Part shown: positions 1-8,226 of the stretch, piece after piece | How the letters are laid out: every line of letters begins with the position of its first letter | How positions within the stretch are numbered: position 1 is the first letter of the stretch | Source of the DNA: Candidatus Avelusimicrobium facis | GTDB taxonomy: Bacteria; Elusimicrobiota; Elusimicrobia; Elusimicrobiales; Elusimicrobiaceae | Assembly (NCBI GenBank): GCA_900762815.1 | Contig: CAAFHX010000023.1 | Span: 1 to 31,530 of the forward strand | DNA: 31,530 nucleotides | Direction: 5' to 3' | Notes under the pieces: model-generated | Seen by the model: only the letters and a program-made list of their open reading frames with translations | The model's database searches: none | What the model was told of the DNA's origin: nothing | Program-made: the position numbers and the translations under genes

Positions 1-1
1 A

Positions 2-2590
2 AACAGTTTTTTGCAATTTTTTAAATCCAAGGGCTTGCCGGTATTGCCCTCCAGCTCGCTGATCCCGCATAATGACCCCACCTTGCTCTTTACTTCTGCG
101 GGCATGGTGCAGTTTAAGGCCAATTTCTTGGGCATAGACAAGAGCCTCAAAAATGCCGCCACCTGCCAAAAGTGCGTACGCACCACCGACATTGACAGCG
201 TGGGCTTTACCGAGCGGCACCTGACCTTTTTTGAAATGTTGGGCAATTTTTCATTCGGTGATTATTTTAAGAAAGAGGCCATTGGTTGGGCCTGGGAATA
301 TTTGACCCAAGTGCTTAAGCTGGACCCGGCGAAGCTCTACGTCAGCATTTACAAGGGCGGCATTGCCCCGCGCGACGAAGAGGCCTATAACACCTGGCTG
401 CAGTATGTGCCCAAAGAGCGCATTTTTGAGCTGGACGAAGCTGATAACTTTTGGACCATGGGCCCCACCGGCCCGTGCGGCCCGTGCACGGAAATTTATT
501 ACGACTTTGGCGATAAAGGCTGCAAAAACCCGCATTGCGACATTACGTGCAACTGCGGCCGCTTTGTGGAGATTTGGAACGTGGTGTTTGAAAGCTACAA
601 CCGCCAAGAGGACGGCTCTCTGCAGCCCCTGCCGCAAAACAATATTGATACGGGCATGGGGTTGGAACGCCTGGTCATGGCCATGCAGAGCAAACGCAAT
701 ATCTTTGAAACGGATTTGTTCACCCCGCTGACCGACGCCGCCAAAGAAATTCTGCACATAGAGGGCCACACCCCGCAGGAAATTTCCGCCCTGCGTATTA
801 TTGCCGACCACGTGCGCAGCTCTTCTTTCCTTATTGCGGAGGGCATTTTGCCTTCCAACGAAGGGCGCGGCTACATTTTGCGCCGTCTGATTCGCCGCGC
901 GGCGCGCTATGCCAAACTCATGGGCAGCCAAAAGCCGTTCTTGTATACCTTGGCTAAAAAAGTCAGCCAAATTTTTGACGGCTTGTACCCGGAAATTGAC
1001 AAAAACTTGTCGCACATTGAAGAAGTGCTCAAAACAGAAGAAACCCTTTTCTTTAACACGCTGCAAAACGGCGAGGAAAAACTGTCTGCCTTGTTGGCCA
1101 AAAAAGGCCAAACGCTCAGCGGCGAGGAGGCGTTTTACCTGCATGAAACCTTTGGGTTCCCGTTGGAATTAACGCGCGAAATTGCCGCGGCCAAGGGGGT
1201 CAAGGTGGACGAGGACGGCTATCAAAAAGCCAAAGAGGCCGCCGCCGCCAAAAGCCGCAGCTACGCCGATGAATTTTCCAAAGAAAAAGTCAAAGAGTTC
1301 CAACGCTTGGAGAACGCCCTGCCGGCCACGGTATTTACGGGCTATGACGGCTTGACGCAAAAGGCCCGGGTGCTGGCGCTGCTTAATCAAGATTTTGAAG
1401 AAGTCCAAAGCCTCTGCGGTGCGGGATATGCCGTGTTTGACAGCACCTCTTTTTACGCCGAAAGCGGCGGACAAGTGGGCGATATCGGCCAAGTGCAAAA
1501 AGACGGCCAAACCGTCGCCCAGGTAACCGATGTGCAAAAGCCGCTGGGCAAAGTGTATTTACACCAGGTAAACGGCTCCTTGCACGTGGGCGAAGAAGTA
1601 ATGCTGGCGGTGGATAAAGCCACCCGCCTGCGCACCACGGCCAACCACAGCGCTATTCACCTGGTGAATGCCGCCTTGCGCCAAGTGTTTGGCAACGGCG
1701 TGCACCAGAGCGGTTCTTTTGTGTCGGCCCAACGCTTGCGTTTTGACTATACTTTGTCTAAAAACCCGACGGAAGAGGAATGGAAAAAAGTGTGGCAAAT
1801 TGTGCAAGAAGCCATAGAGGCTGCCTTGCCCGTGCGCTGCCAAGAGCGCCCGCTTAAAGACGCGGCCCGTTTGGGCGCCGTAACGCTATTGGGGGAAACC
1901 TATGCTGACCCGGCCCGCTTTGTGCTGATGGGCGGCAGCTTTGAAGAGCCGGAGAAGAAATACAGCCTGGAGCTGTGCGGCGGCACGCATGTGTCCAACA
2001 CCGCGCAAGTGATTACGGTGGTGCTGCTGAAGGAGGGCTCTTTGTCTGCCGGGGTGCGGCGTATTGAGGCGGTGGCCGGTCCGGCGGCGTTGGATTATTT
2101 AAAACGCGTCAATCACGAGGTGGAAAAAATGGCCGCCCGTTTGACCGTGCCGGTGCCGGAAGTGGGCCCGCGTTTGAACCAGCTTTTGGATGAAATCCGC
2201 GAAGTGAAGAAAGACTACAGCGCTTTCCGCGAGCGGACCCTGGCCGCCGGCGGTGTGGCGCAGATGTCCTTTACCATGAAGAACGGCGCCACCGTGGTCA
2301 TGCAAAAGGCCGAAGGCGCCCAACCGCGCGAGCTGCGATCTATTGCCGACACCATTGGCCAAAAGTATGAAAAAGCCCTGATTATCGTGGTCAGCGACCA
2401 TGAGGGCAAACGCTCCTTTGTGGTCAAAATGGCCGGCAAATTGGAAAATACCGATGCCTTGCAAGTGGCCAAACAAATTGCCGTTTCACTCAATGGGCGG
2501 GCCGGCGGCCGGCCGGACTTTGCCCAGGGCGGCGGGGAAGCCAAAAAGCCTTGGCAGGAGTTCTTGGCCTCGGCCAAAGAAATCCTATAG
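2..2590 (+). CDS. alaS: Alanyl-tRNA synthetase (5' end outside window)
   Basis: Cytosolic enzyme that charges tRNA-Ala with alanine and clears mischarged Ser/Gly in its editing domain. The reading frame is open to the left edge; the residues before the first candidate start (NSFLQFFKSKG) match the family's IRxxFLxFFxSKG start region, so about 10-15 residues are missing and the TTG at 11 is not the real start. Visible landmarks are SSLIPHNDPTLLFTSAGM in the aminoacylation core, motif 3 DTGMGLERL, the editing-domain zinc ligands HSAIH (nt 1646-1660) and CGGTH (nt 1976-1990), and the C-Ala/DHHA1 end GGRPDFAQGGG. A Cys cluster (codons at 521, 536, 548, 554) sits in the catalytic domain before FVEIWN, a known variant in many bacteria that may bind a metal. 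Otherwise full length (862 residues seen). A terminator follows, so it ends a transcription unit. Confidence 0.97.
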   Translation, partial: NSFLQFFKSKGLPVLPSSSLIPHNDPTLLFTSAGMVQFKANFLGIDKSLKNAATCQKCVRTTDIDSVGFTERHLTFFEMLGNFSFGDYFKKEAIGWAWEYLTQVLKLDPAKLYVSIYKGGIAPRDEEAYNTWLQYVPKERIFELDEADNFWTMGPTGPCGPCTEIYYDFGDKGCKNPHCDITCNCGRFVEIWNVVFESYNRQEDGSLQPLPQNNIDTGMGLERLVMAMQSKRNIFETDLFTPLTDAAKEILHIEGHTPQEISALRIIADHVRSSSFLIAEGILPSNEGRGYILRRLIRRAARYAKLMGSQKPFLYTLAKKVSQIFDGLYPEIDKNLSHIEEVLKTEETLFFNTLQNGEEKLSALLAKKGQTLSGEEAFYLHETFGFPLELTREIAAAKGVKVDEDGYQKAKEAAAAKSRSYADEFSKEKVKEFQRLENALPATVFTGYDGLTQKARVLALLNQDFEEVQSLCGAGYAVFDSTSFYAESGGQVGDIGQVQKDGQTVAQVTDVQKPLGKVYLHQVNGSLHVGEEVMLAVDKATRLRTTANHSAIHLVNAALRQVFGNGVHQSGSFVSAQRLRFDYTLSKNPTEEEWKKVWQIVQEAIEAALPVRCQERPLKDAARLGAVTLLGETYADPARFVLMGGSFEEPEKKYSLELCGGTHVSNTAQVITVVLLKEGSLSAGVRRIEAVAGPAALDYLKRVNHEVEKMAARLTVPVPEVGPRLNQLLDEIREVKKDYSAFRERTLAAGGVAQMSFTMKNGATVVMQKAEGAQPRELRSIADTIGQKYEKALIIVVSDHEGKRSFVVKMAGKLENTDALQVAKQIAVSLNGRAGGRPDFAQGGGEAKKPWQEFLASAKEIL

Positions 2591-2606
2591 ACTAAGCGCT
2601 GTTTTC

Positions 2607-2643
2607 AAGAGGGCCGCCGCACAAGATGCCCCGGCTCTCTTTT
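2607..2643 (+). terminator. Intrinsic terminator after alaS
   Basis: Stem AGAGGGCCG (2608-2616) pairs with CGGCTCTCT (2632-2640), 9 bp including one G-U pair, followed by a short run of T. The T-run is only four bases, so efficiency is uncertain. Confidence 0.6.
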
Positions 2644-2667
2644 AGGGGGGTAGTCAGGGCCCAAAAC

Positions 2668-2709
2668 AGACCTAGGTCCATAATCTGATGAAAAATAGGT
2701 CTTAGGACC
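2668..2709. repeat. Nested inverted repeats in the alaS-2780 gap
   Basis: AGACCTA (2668-2674) pairs with TAGGTCT (2696-2702). GGTCC (2675-2679) can instead pair with GGACC (2705-2709), giving mutually exclusive hairpins. GACCTAGGTC at 2669-2678 is also a perfect 10-bp palindrome. This could be an operator or an RNA switch upstream of the secreted repeat protein; neither function is shown by the sequence. Confidence 0.4.
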
Positions 2710-2779
2710 CTCGCTGCAGACCATAAAAAATTTTATTCTAATAGGTAGAAAGGAATTTGAAAAGAAAAAGGAGAAAAGA

Positions 2780-3298
2780 ATGAAAAAGATTGTTTTGTTG
2801 TTAGCTGTTGCGTTGGTTTTACCCGGAGTTGCCGCCGCCCAGGATTATGTATATACCGGCCGTGAAGGCAAAATGATGCTGGTGGGGGACATGGCTTCTA
2901 AACGGCTTGAACAGAAAAAAGCCCAAAAAAAGGCCCGCAAAGAGAGCAAAAAAGAACAGCCGAAAAAAGCTGCCACGCAAAAGAACCAAGGCCTGCCGTA
3001 TTACTACTATGGCCGCGAAGGCAAAGTAATGCTCCTGGGAGACCTGACCGCAAAACGGCTTGAGCAGAGAAAAGCGCAGGCGAAGGCCCAAAAAGAGGAG
3101 CAGAAGAAAGCGTCTGTAAAACCGGCCGCCGCGCAATCCCAAGGGTTGCCTTATTACTACTATGGCCGTGAGGGCAAAATGATGCTCCTGGGCGACATGA
3201 TGTGGAAAGCCCTGAAGAGACAATCGGATGAGGTTGCCGCCAAAGCTGCTGCCAAAGCCGCTGCCCAACAAGAAAAGCAGACCGAAAGCAAAAAATAA
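2780..3298 (+). CDS. Secreted protein with three 51-residue tyrosine-rich repeats, unrecognised family
   Basis: I do not recognise this 172-residue protein. Residues 1-20 form a signal peptide (KK, hydrophobic core, AAA before the likely cut), so it should be exported. The mature chain has three units: YVYTGREGKMMLVGD (from residue 23), YYYYGREGKVMLLGD (from 74) and YYYYGREGKMMLLGD (from 125). The glycine of YGREGK falls at 27, 78 and 129, an exact 51-residue period. Units 1 and 2 continue into KRLEQ and then a Lys/Ala/Gln-rich, probably helical, linker; unit 3 degenerates and ends in an Ala/Lys tail. The mature protein is strongly basic. Start chosen from AAGGAG 8 nt upstream. The gene stands alone between terminators. 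A periplasmic or surface protein binding an acidic partner is possible, but there is no direct evidence. Confidence 0.85.
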   Translation: MKKIVLLLAVALVLPGVAAAQDYVYTGREGKMMLVGDMASKRLEQKKAQKKARKESKKEQPKKAATQKNQGLPYYYYGREGKVMLLGDLTAKRLEQRKAQAKAQKEEQKKASVKPAAAQSQGLPYYYYGREGKMMLLGDMMWKALKRQSDEVAAKAAAKAAAQQEKQTESKK

Positions 3299-3316
3299 AG
3301 GTATTTTCTTTTATCT

Positions 3317-3352
3317 CCCCGTGCGAGTCGTGTTTCGTACGGGGATTTTTTT
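3317..3352 (+). terminator. Intrinsic terminator after the repeat protein
   Basis: CCCCGTGCGA (3317-3326) pairs with TCGTACGGGG (3335-3344), 10 bp with one G-U pair, followed by seven T (3346-3352). Strong canonical form. Confidence 0.9.
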
Positions 3353-3377
3353 GGGAAAAAATGTGGCTTCTATAGAC

Positions 3378-3404
3378 AAAATAAAACCCCGCTTGCGCGG
3401 GGTT
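3378..3404 (-). terminator. Terminator of tRNA-Tyr
   Basis: On the minus strand AACCCCGC, loop GCAA, GCGGGGTT is followed by TTATTTTG. It lies just downstream of the tRNA 3' end and faces the terminator of the plus-strand gene. Confidence 0.85.
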
Positions 3405-3411
3405 ATATTTT

Positions 3412-3495
3412 TGGTAGGGATAGGATTCGAACCTATGTAGGGCGTAGCCCGACGGTTTTACAGACCGTTGCTTTTGACCACTCAGCCACCCTACC
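3412..3495 (-). tRNA. tRNA-Tyr (anticodon GTA)
   Basis: Read on the minus strand, acceptor GGTAGGG pairs with CCCTACC, the anticodon stem-loop is ACGGT-CTGTAAA-ACCGT with anticodon GTA, and the T-arm is ATAGG-TTCGAAT-CCTAT. A long variable arm (CGGGCTACGCCC region) makes it a class II tRNA, as bacterial tRNA-Tyr is. The discriminator is A. CCA is not encoded (AAA follows), so it must be added enzymatically. Confidence 0.96.
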
Positions 3496-3526
3496 GAACA
3501 AAACGGGTTTGGCTGTTACGCATAAT

Positions 3527-3535
3527 ATTATAACA
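3527..3535 (-). promoter_or_regulatory. Extended -10 promoter of tRNA-Tyr
   Basis: TGTTATAAT on the minus strand, about 30 nt before the mature tRNA 5' end. It has the TGN extension found at other promoters here, and no clear -35 box. Confidence 0.65.
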
Positions 3536-3554
3536 AAAAATGCACGGGGCTGTC

Positions 3555-3591
3555 ATTTTCTTTGGGCCTTTTGCTTCAAAAGGCAGAAAAT
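3555..3591. repeat. Interrupted inverted repeat upstream of mutS
   Basis: ATTTTCT (3555-3561) pairs with AGAAAAT (3585-3591), and inside it GCCTTTT (3566-3572) pairs with AAAAGGC (3578-3584). There is a 4-nt bulge (TTGG) on one side and a 5-nt loop. It ends 12 nt before the mutS extended -10 element, where a regulator could bind. It is in intergenic DNA between divergent tRNA-Tyr and mutS. Confidence 0.5.
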
Positions 3592-3603
3592 CCGGGCTAA
3601 AAT

Positions 3604-3612
3604 TGATACAAT
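3604..3612 (+). promoter_or_regulatory. Extended -10 promoter of mutS-mutL
   Basis: TGATACAAT ends 6 nt before the mutS ATG. Transcription would begin at or next to the A of the start codon, and no Shine-Dalgarno lies in between, which suggests a leaderless mRNA. The same nonamer precedes the small membrane protein gene at 21413. Confidence 0.6.
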
Positions 3613-3618
3613 ACCCTT

Positions 3619-6189
3619 ATGCAAAACAGCTATGAAACCCCTTTGATGAAGCAGTACAACCAAATCAAAAACCAATATCCGGGTATTATCTTATTTTTCC
3701 GCCTTGGCGATTTCTATGAAATGTTTGACGAGCAGGCGCGCGAAGTCAGCCATTTGCTGAGCCTGACCTTGACCCAACGCAACGGCGTACCGATGTGCGG
3801 TATTCCCTTTCACGCGGCGGCCACGTACATTGGCCGGTTGCTCAAGGCCGGCAAAAAAATAGGCATTTGCGAGCAAATCAGCAGCGGCCCGGCCGAGGGA
3901 AAAGCTAAGCTGTTTGAACGGAAGGTCATCCGCATTATTACTCCGGGCACCGTCATGGAAGACAATATGCTGGACGCCAACCAGTCCAACTTTTTGGTGT
4001 GCCTGCGTTGCGCCGGCCCGGGGTGGGGGTTGGCTTGCGTAGAAGTGTCCACGGGGGAGTTTTGGGTCACGGAAAATCAAAAAGACCCGCATTTGATGAA
4101 TTTAGCCGGGGTGTTGGCTTCCATTCATCCGGCCGAAGTGGCGGCAGAGGAAAAGACCTGGCAACGCTTGGAACAAGCGGGATGTGTGCCACCGCATTTG
4201 CCCCGCACGCAGTTAAGCGCGGGGGAGGAAGACCTTGCCCTGCCCCCGTCCTGGCCGCCCTTGGCGCAATGGAAAGACAAGCAGCTGGCGCTTTCTTGTG
4301 CCTTGGCGGTGCTGCGCTATATTTCGGCCAATGAGCCGGGCGTCAAGGACACGCTGGTGCCGGTTTACCGGGAATTGAACCGGTTTTTGCAGATGGATGA
4401 AAACGCTGTAGACGCCCTGGAGCTGGTGCGCAGCCAGGACGGCACGCGCCAAGGCAGCCTGTGGGCGTTGCTGGATCATACCCAAACCGCCTTTGGCAGC
4501 CGCCAGCTGCGCGAGTGGATTTTGCACCCTTCTTTGTCGGTGGCGGAAATCCGCCGCCGTCAAGACAGCGTGGCCGGGCTGATACAAAACCAGCAGGCCT
4601 TGGCTGACCTGATGGCCATTTTGCAGAATATTTCTGACGTGGAACGCATCATGACGCGCGTGGCCGCCGCGACCGCTTCCCCGCGCGATTTGGGCGGGAT
4701 GCGGCAGTCTTTGCTCCATGCCGAGCCCTTGCGCCGCTGGCTGGAAAAATACGGCGAAGCAGTCGCCCCGCAGCTAAAGCAACATTTTGATGCCGTTTAT
4801 CCCGCCGCGCAAGAGATGTCGCGCCTGCTCTATGAGGCCATTAACGAAGAGCTTCCCTTGCGTATTGGCGACGGCAATATCATCCGGCCGGGCTATCGGG
4901 CGGAGCTGGACGAATTGCGCTCTTTGCGCAGCGGCAGCGGCCAGGCTTTGGAAGAGTTGTGCCAACGCGAGCGGGAAAAGACGGGCATTACCAATATGAA
5001 GTCCGGCTATAACTCCGTCTACGGGTATTATTTGGAAGTTACCAAAAGCCAAACCGAAAAGGTGCCCTATAACTATACCCGCAAGCAAACGCTGACCAAT
5101 GCCGAGCGTTACATTACCGAAGAGCTCAAAGACTTGGAAAATAAGATTTTAAATGCAGACAGCCGCATTTTGCGTTTGGAAAGTGCTTTGTTTGACGAAG
5201 TGCGCAAAATCTTGGCCACGCATTTAGCGCCGCTGAAGATTTTTGCCCAAACGGCTGCGGAGCTGGACGTTTACCTGTCTTTGGCTTTGGCCGCCATGAA
5301 GTACCACTATGTCCGCCCCGAGGTAAACGAAGGCACTGCCTTGGCGTATAAAGCCGGGCGGCATCCGATGGTGGAGGCCTTGCTGCCGGCGGGAGCCTTT
5401 GTGCCCAATGATTTGGACTTGGACGGGCACCAAACCCAGCTGATGTTGCTGACGGGGCCGAACATGGGCGGCAAGAGCGTGTTTCTTAAACAAACGGCAT
5501 TGATTGTCATTATGGCGCAGATGGGTTCTTTTGTGCCGGCGCAAGCGGCCCAAGTGGGGCTGGTGGACCGGATTATGACGCGTATCGGCGCGCATGATGC
5601 GCTGCAGCGGGGCAATTCCACCTTTATGGTGGAGATGAACGAAACCGCGCACATTTTGAATTGCCAAACGCCACGCAGCCTGATTTTGCTGGATGAAGTA
5701 GGCCGGGGCACCTCTACCTTTGACGGAATTTCTATTGCCTGGGCCATTGTGGAATATTTGCACAATCCGCGCGGCGGGGCCAAGGTATTGTTTGCCACGC
5801 ACTATTTTGAGTTGGTGGATTTGGAAAATAAATATTCCAGCGTGAAAAACTTTCACGTAGATGCCAAAGAATACCAAGACGCGCAAGGGCAAAGCAAGCT
5901 GGCGTTTTTGTACCAGATTTTGCCCGGCGCGGCCGACCAATCCTACGGCATTCACGTGGCGGAAATTGCCGGGCTGCCCGCCGCGGTAACGGTGCGCGCC
6001 CGCAAGGTGCTTAAAGATTTAGAAGCCAAAAAGGGCTCTAAAATATCTGCCAAGGAAAAGGACCCGGTGCAAGATTTATTTTCCGCACCCATTGTGCAGG
6101 AAATTAAAATGACCGACCCGGACAAGCTGACCCCTCTGGCGGCGCTGCAGCTGATTTGCGAGTGGAAGAAGCGGGTGGACAATGAATAA
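3619..6189 (+). CDS. mutS: DNA mismatch repair ATPase MutS
   Basis: MutS1-type protein (856 residues, normal length) that detects mismatches as a dimer and recruits MutL. The mismatch-wedge motif is at F32-Y33-E34 in GDFYEMF. The lever/clamp region carries YGYYLEVTKS. The C-terminal ATPase has Walker A GPNMGGKS (613-620), Walker B LILLDEVGRG (D692, E693) with STFDG following, and a late DQSYGIHVAEIAGLP segment. The C-terminus is short, ending soon after the LTPLAAL helix. Its stop overlaps the mutL start by 8 nt, so the two are co-translated. The ATG has no Shine-Dalgarno and lies directly after an extended -10 box. Confidence 0.98.
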   Translation: MQNSYETPLMKQYNQIKNQYPGIILFFRLGDFYEMFDEQAREVSHLLSLTLTQRNGVPMCGIPFHAAATYIGRLLKAGKKIGICEQISSGPAEGKAKLFERKVIRIITPGTVMEDNMLDANQSNFLVCLRCAGPGWGLACVEVSTGEFWVTENQKDPHLMNLAGVLASIHPAEVAAEEKTWQRLEQAGCVPPHLPRTQLSAGEEDLALPPSWPPLAQWKDKQLALSCALAVLRYISANEPGVKDTLVPVYRELNRFLQMDENAVDALELVRSQDGTRQGSLWALLDHTQTAFGSRQLREWILHPSLSVAEIRRRQDSVAGLIQNQQALADLMAILQNISDVERIMTRVAAATASPRDLGGMRQSLLHAEPLRRWLEKYGEAVAPQLKQHFDAVYPAAQEMSRLLYEAINEELPLRIGDGNIIRPGYRAELDELRSLRSGSGQALEELCQREREKTGITNMKSGYNSVYGYYLEVTKSQTEKVPYNYTRKQTLTNAERYITEELKDLENKILNADSRILRLESALFDEVRKILATHLAPLKIFAQTAAELDVYLSLALAAMKYHYVRPEVNEGTALAYKAGRHPMVEALLPAGAFVPNDLDLDGHQTQLMLLTGPNMGGKSVFLKQTALIVIMAQMGSFVPAQAAQVGLVDRIMTRIGAHDALQRGNSTFMVEMNETAHILNCQTPRSLILLDEVGRGTSTFDGISIAWAIVEYLHNPRGGAKVLFATHYFELVDLENKYSSVKNFHVDAKEYQDAQGQSKLAFLYQILPGAADQSYGIHVAEIAGLPAAVTVRARKVLKDLEAKKGSKISAKEKDPVQDLFSAPIVQEIKMTDPDKLTPLAALQLICEWKKRVDNE

Positions 6190-8062
6190 AATCAAGGTAT
6201 TAGACGAAAAGACCGCCGGCCAAATTGCCGCCGGGGAAGTGATAGAACGCCCGGCCGGGGTGCTCAAGGAATTGCTGGAAAATTCCATAGACGCCGGGGC
6301 GCGGCAGGTGCATGTGGATTTAGAGGGGGGTGGGCGCGAGCTGATCCGCCTGCATGATGACGGCTTCGGCATGACCCCGGAGGATTTGGCTGCCAGCGTG
6401 TTGCGCCACGCCACCAGCAAAATTACCCGGTTTGAAGATTTAAACGAGCTGCACACATTTGGTTTTCGCGGGGAGGCCTTGTACTCCGTGGCGGCGGTGT
6501 CTAAGATGATGCTGACCAGCTGCACCGAAGGGGGCGAAGGTTCGCGTTTGGAGGTGCACGGGGGAAAGGTCTTGGCGCAAAGCCCGGCGCCGGCTGTGCG
6601 CGGGACCACGGTGGAAATACGCGATTTGTTTTACAATGTGCCGGCCCGGTTGAAATTTTTAAAGAGCGCCTCGTATGAGCGGGCCTGCCTGCTTAAAGTG
6701 GTGGAGGAAAGCGCGCTGGCCAACCTGTCTGTGGGGTATACGGTTATCAGCTCCGGCCGGGAGGTCTACCGGCTGCCGCCGCAAACGGGGGCATTGCCGG
6801 AGGCCGTTTTGGCCCGGGCCAAGACAATTTTGGGCGAGGAAGTCGGCACTTCGCTGGTCCATAAAGATTTTGAAGAGTTGGGACTGAAGATTTTTATCAC
6901 GCCGCCGGATCAGCTGGTGGCCTCGCGCGATTTGCAATTTGTATTTGTCAACCGCCGCCCGGTGGAGAGCAAGACCGTGCAGCAGGCCGTTTATAAGGCC
7001 TACCAAAATGTCCGCCCCAAGGACCGCCACCCGGCCTTTATCATTTACATGGATTTAGATCCGGCATCTTTTGACGTCAATATCCACCCGCAAAAGCGCG
7101 ACATCCGCTTTGCTGACGAACACGCCATGTTTGCCGCCGTTTCCAAGGCGGTGGCGGAGACGGTGTTCGGCTCGGCGCGTCCCGTGCAAATGCAAGTCAG
7201 CGCCCCGCAGGCGGCCCCTTCCCGGGTCAGTATGCCCTTGCCGCCTTTGCCGTCCATTCCCCCGGTGCCTAAAGCTTCAGCCGGACTTTTTGAGCCGGAG
7301 CCGGGTGAAGTGCGCGGCGTGCCCGCAGCTCCCGCGTCGGAGTCGGCCCCGCAAGCCGTGTTTACCGCGCGCGAAACCGAGGACCCCGTCCCTTACCGCG
7401 CCGTCAGCAGTGAGTTTACCGCCCCGTCGGCGCAAGCGCCGTCTGCCGCTGCGCCCGCTACGCCGGAGGAAACACCCGCTTGGTGGCATGGGCCGTATCA
7501 CTATTTGGGTCAGCTGGAAAAAACCTATTTGCTTTTTGAAAATCCGGAAGGGTTGGTGCTTATAGACCAGCATGCCGCCCAAGAACGGGTGCTGTTTGAG
7601 CATTATTTGCATGCGTTTGAACAACGCAAAGTGCAGGTGCAGGAGCTGATTTTCCCTATTCACGTGGACCTGCCCCCCAGCAATGCCGAAAGCCTGATGA
7701 GTTGGGCCCCGTGGCTTAAAGAGGCGGGATTTGATTTGGCGCGGTTTTCCGCGCGCACGGTGCTGGTCAATACGGTGCCGTCCCTGTTGCGTTTCAAAGA
7801 GGATGATATGAAAGCCTTTGTGCAGTCCTTGGCGCAAATTGTGGGGGACCCGGCCAAAGCCAGCGAGCAGCTCAAACGCAATATGGTGGCGCTGCTGGCT
7901 TGCAAAAAAGCCATTAAAGCCCACGACCCAATTTCCGCCGCAGAGGCGGAGGGTCTCTTGGAAAATATGAAGAAATGCAAAGACGGTATGCACTGCCCCC
8001 ATGGGCGGCCGTGTGTGGCTGTCTTGCAGACCAAGGATATCGCCAAACTATTTGGCCGGTAA
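6182..8062 (+). CDS. mutL: DNA mismatch repair protein MutL with endonuclease motifs
   Basis: GHKL ATPase that links MutS to strand removal (626 residues). The N-terminal ATP site shows ENSIDAG (E33, N34, D37), DDGFGM and TFGFRGEAL. A Pro/Ala-rich, poorly structured linker spans about residues 335-435. The C-terminal domain has the metal-binding nuclease motif DQHAAQERVLFE (from D462), ACKKAIKAHD, and CPHGRPC (605-611). By family knowledge this DQHA(X)2E(X)4E plus CPHGRP set marks a nicking endonuclease MutL, as in bacteria without MutH. Its start overlaps the end of mutS. A branched terminator follows. Confidence 0.98.
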   Translation: MNKIKVLDEKTAGQIAAGEVIERPAGVLKELLENSIDAGARQVHVDLEGGGRELIRLHDDGFGMTPEDLAASVLRHATSKITRFEDLNELHTFGFRGEALYSVAAVSKMMLTSCTEGGEGSRLEVHGGKVLAQSPAPAVRGTTVEIRDLFYNVPARLKFLKSASYERACLLKVVEESALANLSVGYTVISSGREVYRLPPQTGALPEAVLARAKTILGEEVGTSLVHKDFEELGLKIFITPPDQLVASRDLQFVFVNRRPVESKTVQQAVYKAYQNVRPKDRHPAFIIYMDLDPASFDVNIHPQKRDIRFADEHAMFAAVSKAVAETVFGSARPVQMQVSAPQAAPSRVSMPLPPLPSIPPVPKASAGLFEPEPGEVRGVPAAPASESAPQAVFTARETEDPVPYRAVSSEFTAPSAQAPSAAAPATPEETPAWWHGPYHYLGQLEKTYLLFENPEGLVLIDQHAAQERVLFEHYLHAFEQRKVQVQELIFPIHVDLPPSNAESLMSWAPWLKEAGFDLARFSARTVLVNTVPSLLRFKEDDMKAFVQSLAQIVGDPAKASEQLKRNMVALLACKKAIKAHDPISAAEAEGLLENMKKCKDGMHCPHGRPCVAVLQTKDIAKLFGR

Positions 8063-8086
8063 GGAGCTTGGGGATTTTTCTTTATT

Positions 8087-8147
8087 CCGCCTTTCACTCG
8101 CCGCTTATGAGCGGCTCAGACAAAAGGCGGATTTTTGTTTTTTTATA
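8087..8147 (+). terminator. Two-level terminator after mutL
   Basis: Outer stem CCGCCTTT (8087-8094) with AAAGGCGG (8123-8130) encloses a perfect inner hairpin GCCGCT-TATG-AGCGGC (8100-8115). ATTTTTGTTTTTTTA follows. Confidence 0.85.
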
Positions 8148-8182
8148 AATGCTCCGATGGCCATTGTGTGAACGGCAAGCGG

Positions 8183-8226
8183 CGAAAGTGGTTGAGATCC
8201 CCGATAAAACATTCGGGGATGACGTA
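8183..8226 (+). repeat. Pilin 5' flank with palindromic repeat, copy A
   Basis: CGAAAGTGGTTGAG (8183-8196) is followed by a perfect 8-bp hairpin, ATCCCCGA (8197-8204) with TCGGGGAT (8213-8220), then GACGTA directly before the pilin ATG. The flanking words recur before the second pilin (17247-17303), and the hairpin recurs at 31348-31373 (opposite orientation) and 31433-31461. The 3' arm holds GGGG, the only Shine-Dalgarno-like sequence for the pilin, so folding would hide it. Confidence 0.6.

Noticed and set aside
251..1144. 297-codon open frame on the minus strand inside alaS
   Set aside because: Lies wholly antisense to a clear alaS frame; composition (His/Val/Ala/Phe-rich) is what GC-rich codons give in the opposite frame, and no family motif is visible.
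6182..8062. Endonuclease-type MutL as a novelty
   Set aside because: The DQHA(X)2E(X)4E and CPHGRP motifs are standard in bacteria without MutH; ordinary.
8149..8226. Longer start for pilin A at 8149
   Set aside because: It would place 33 residues before the G|F site and translate through the palindromic repeat; the 8227 start gives a normal 7-residue leader.
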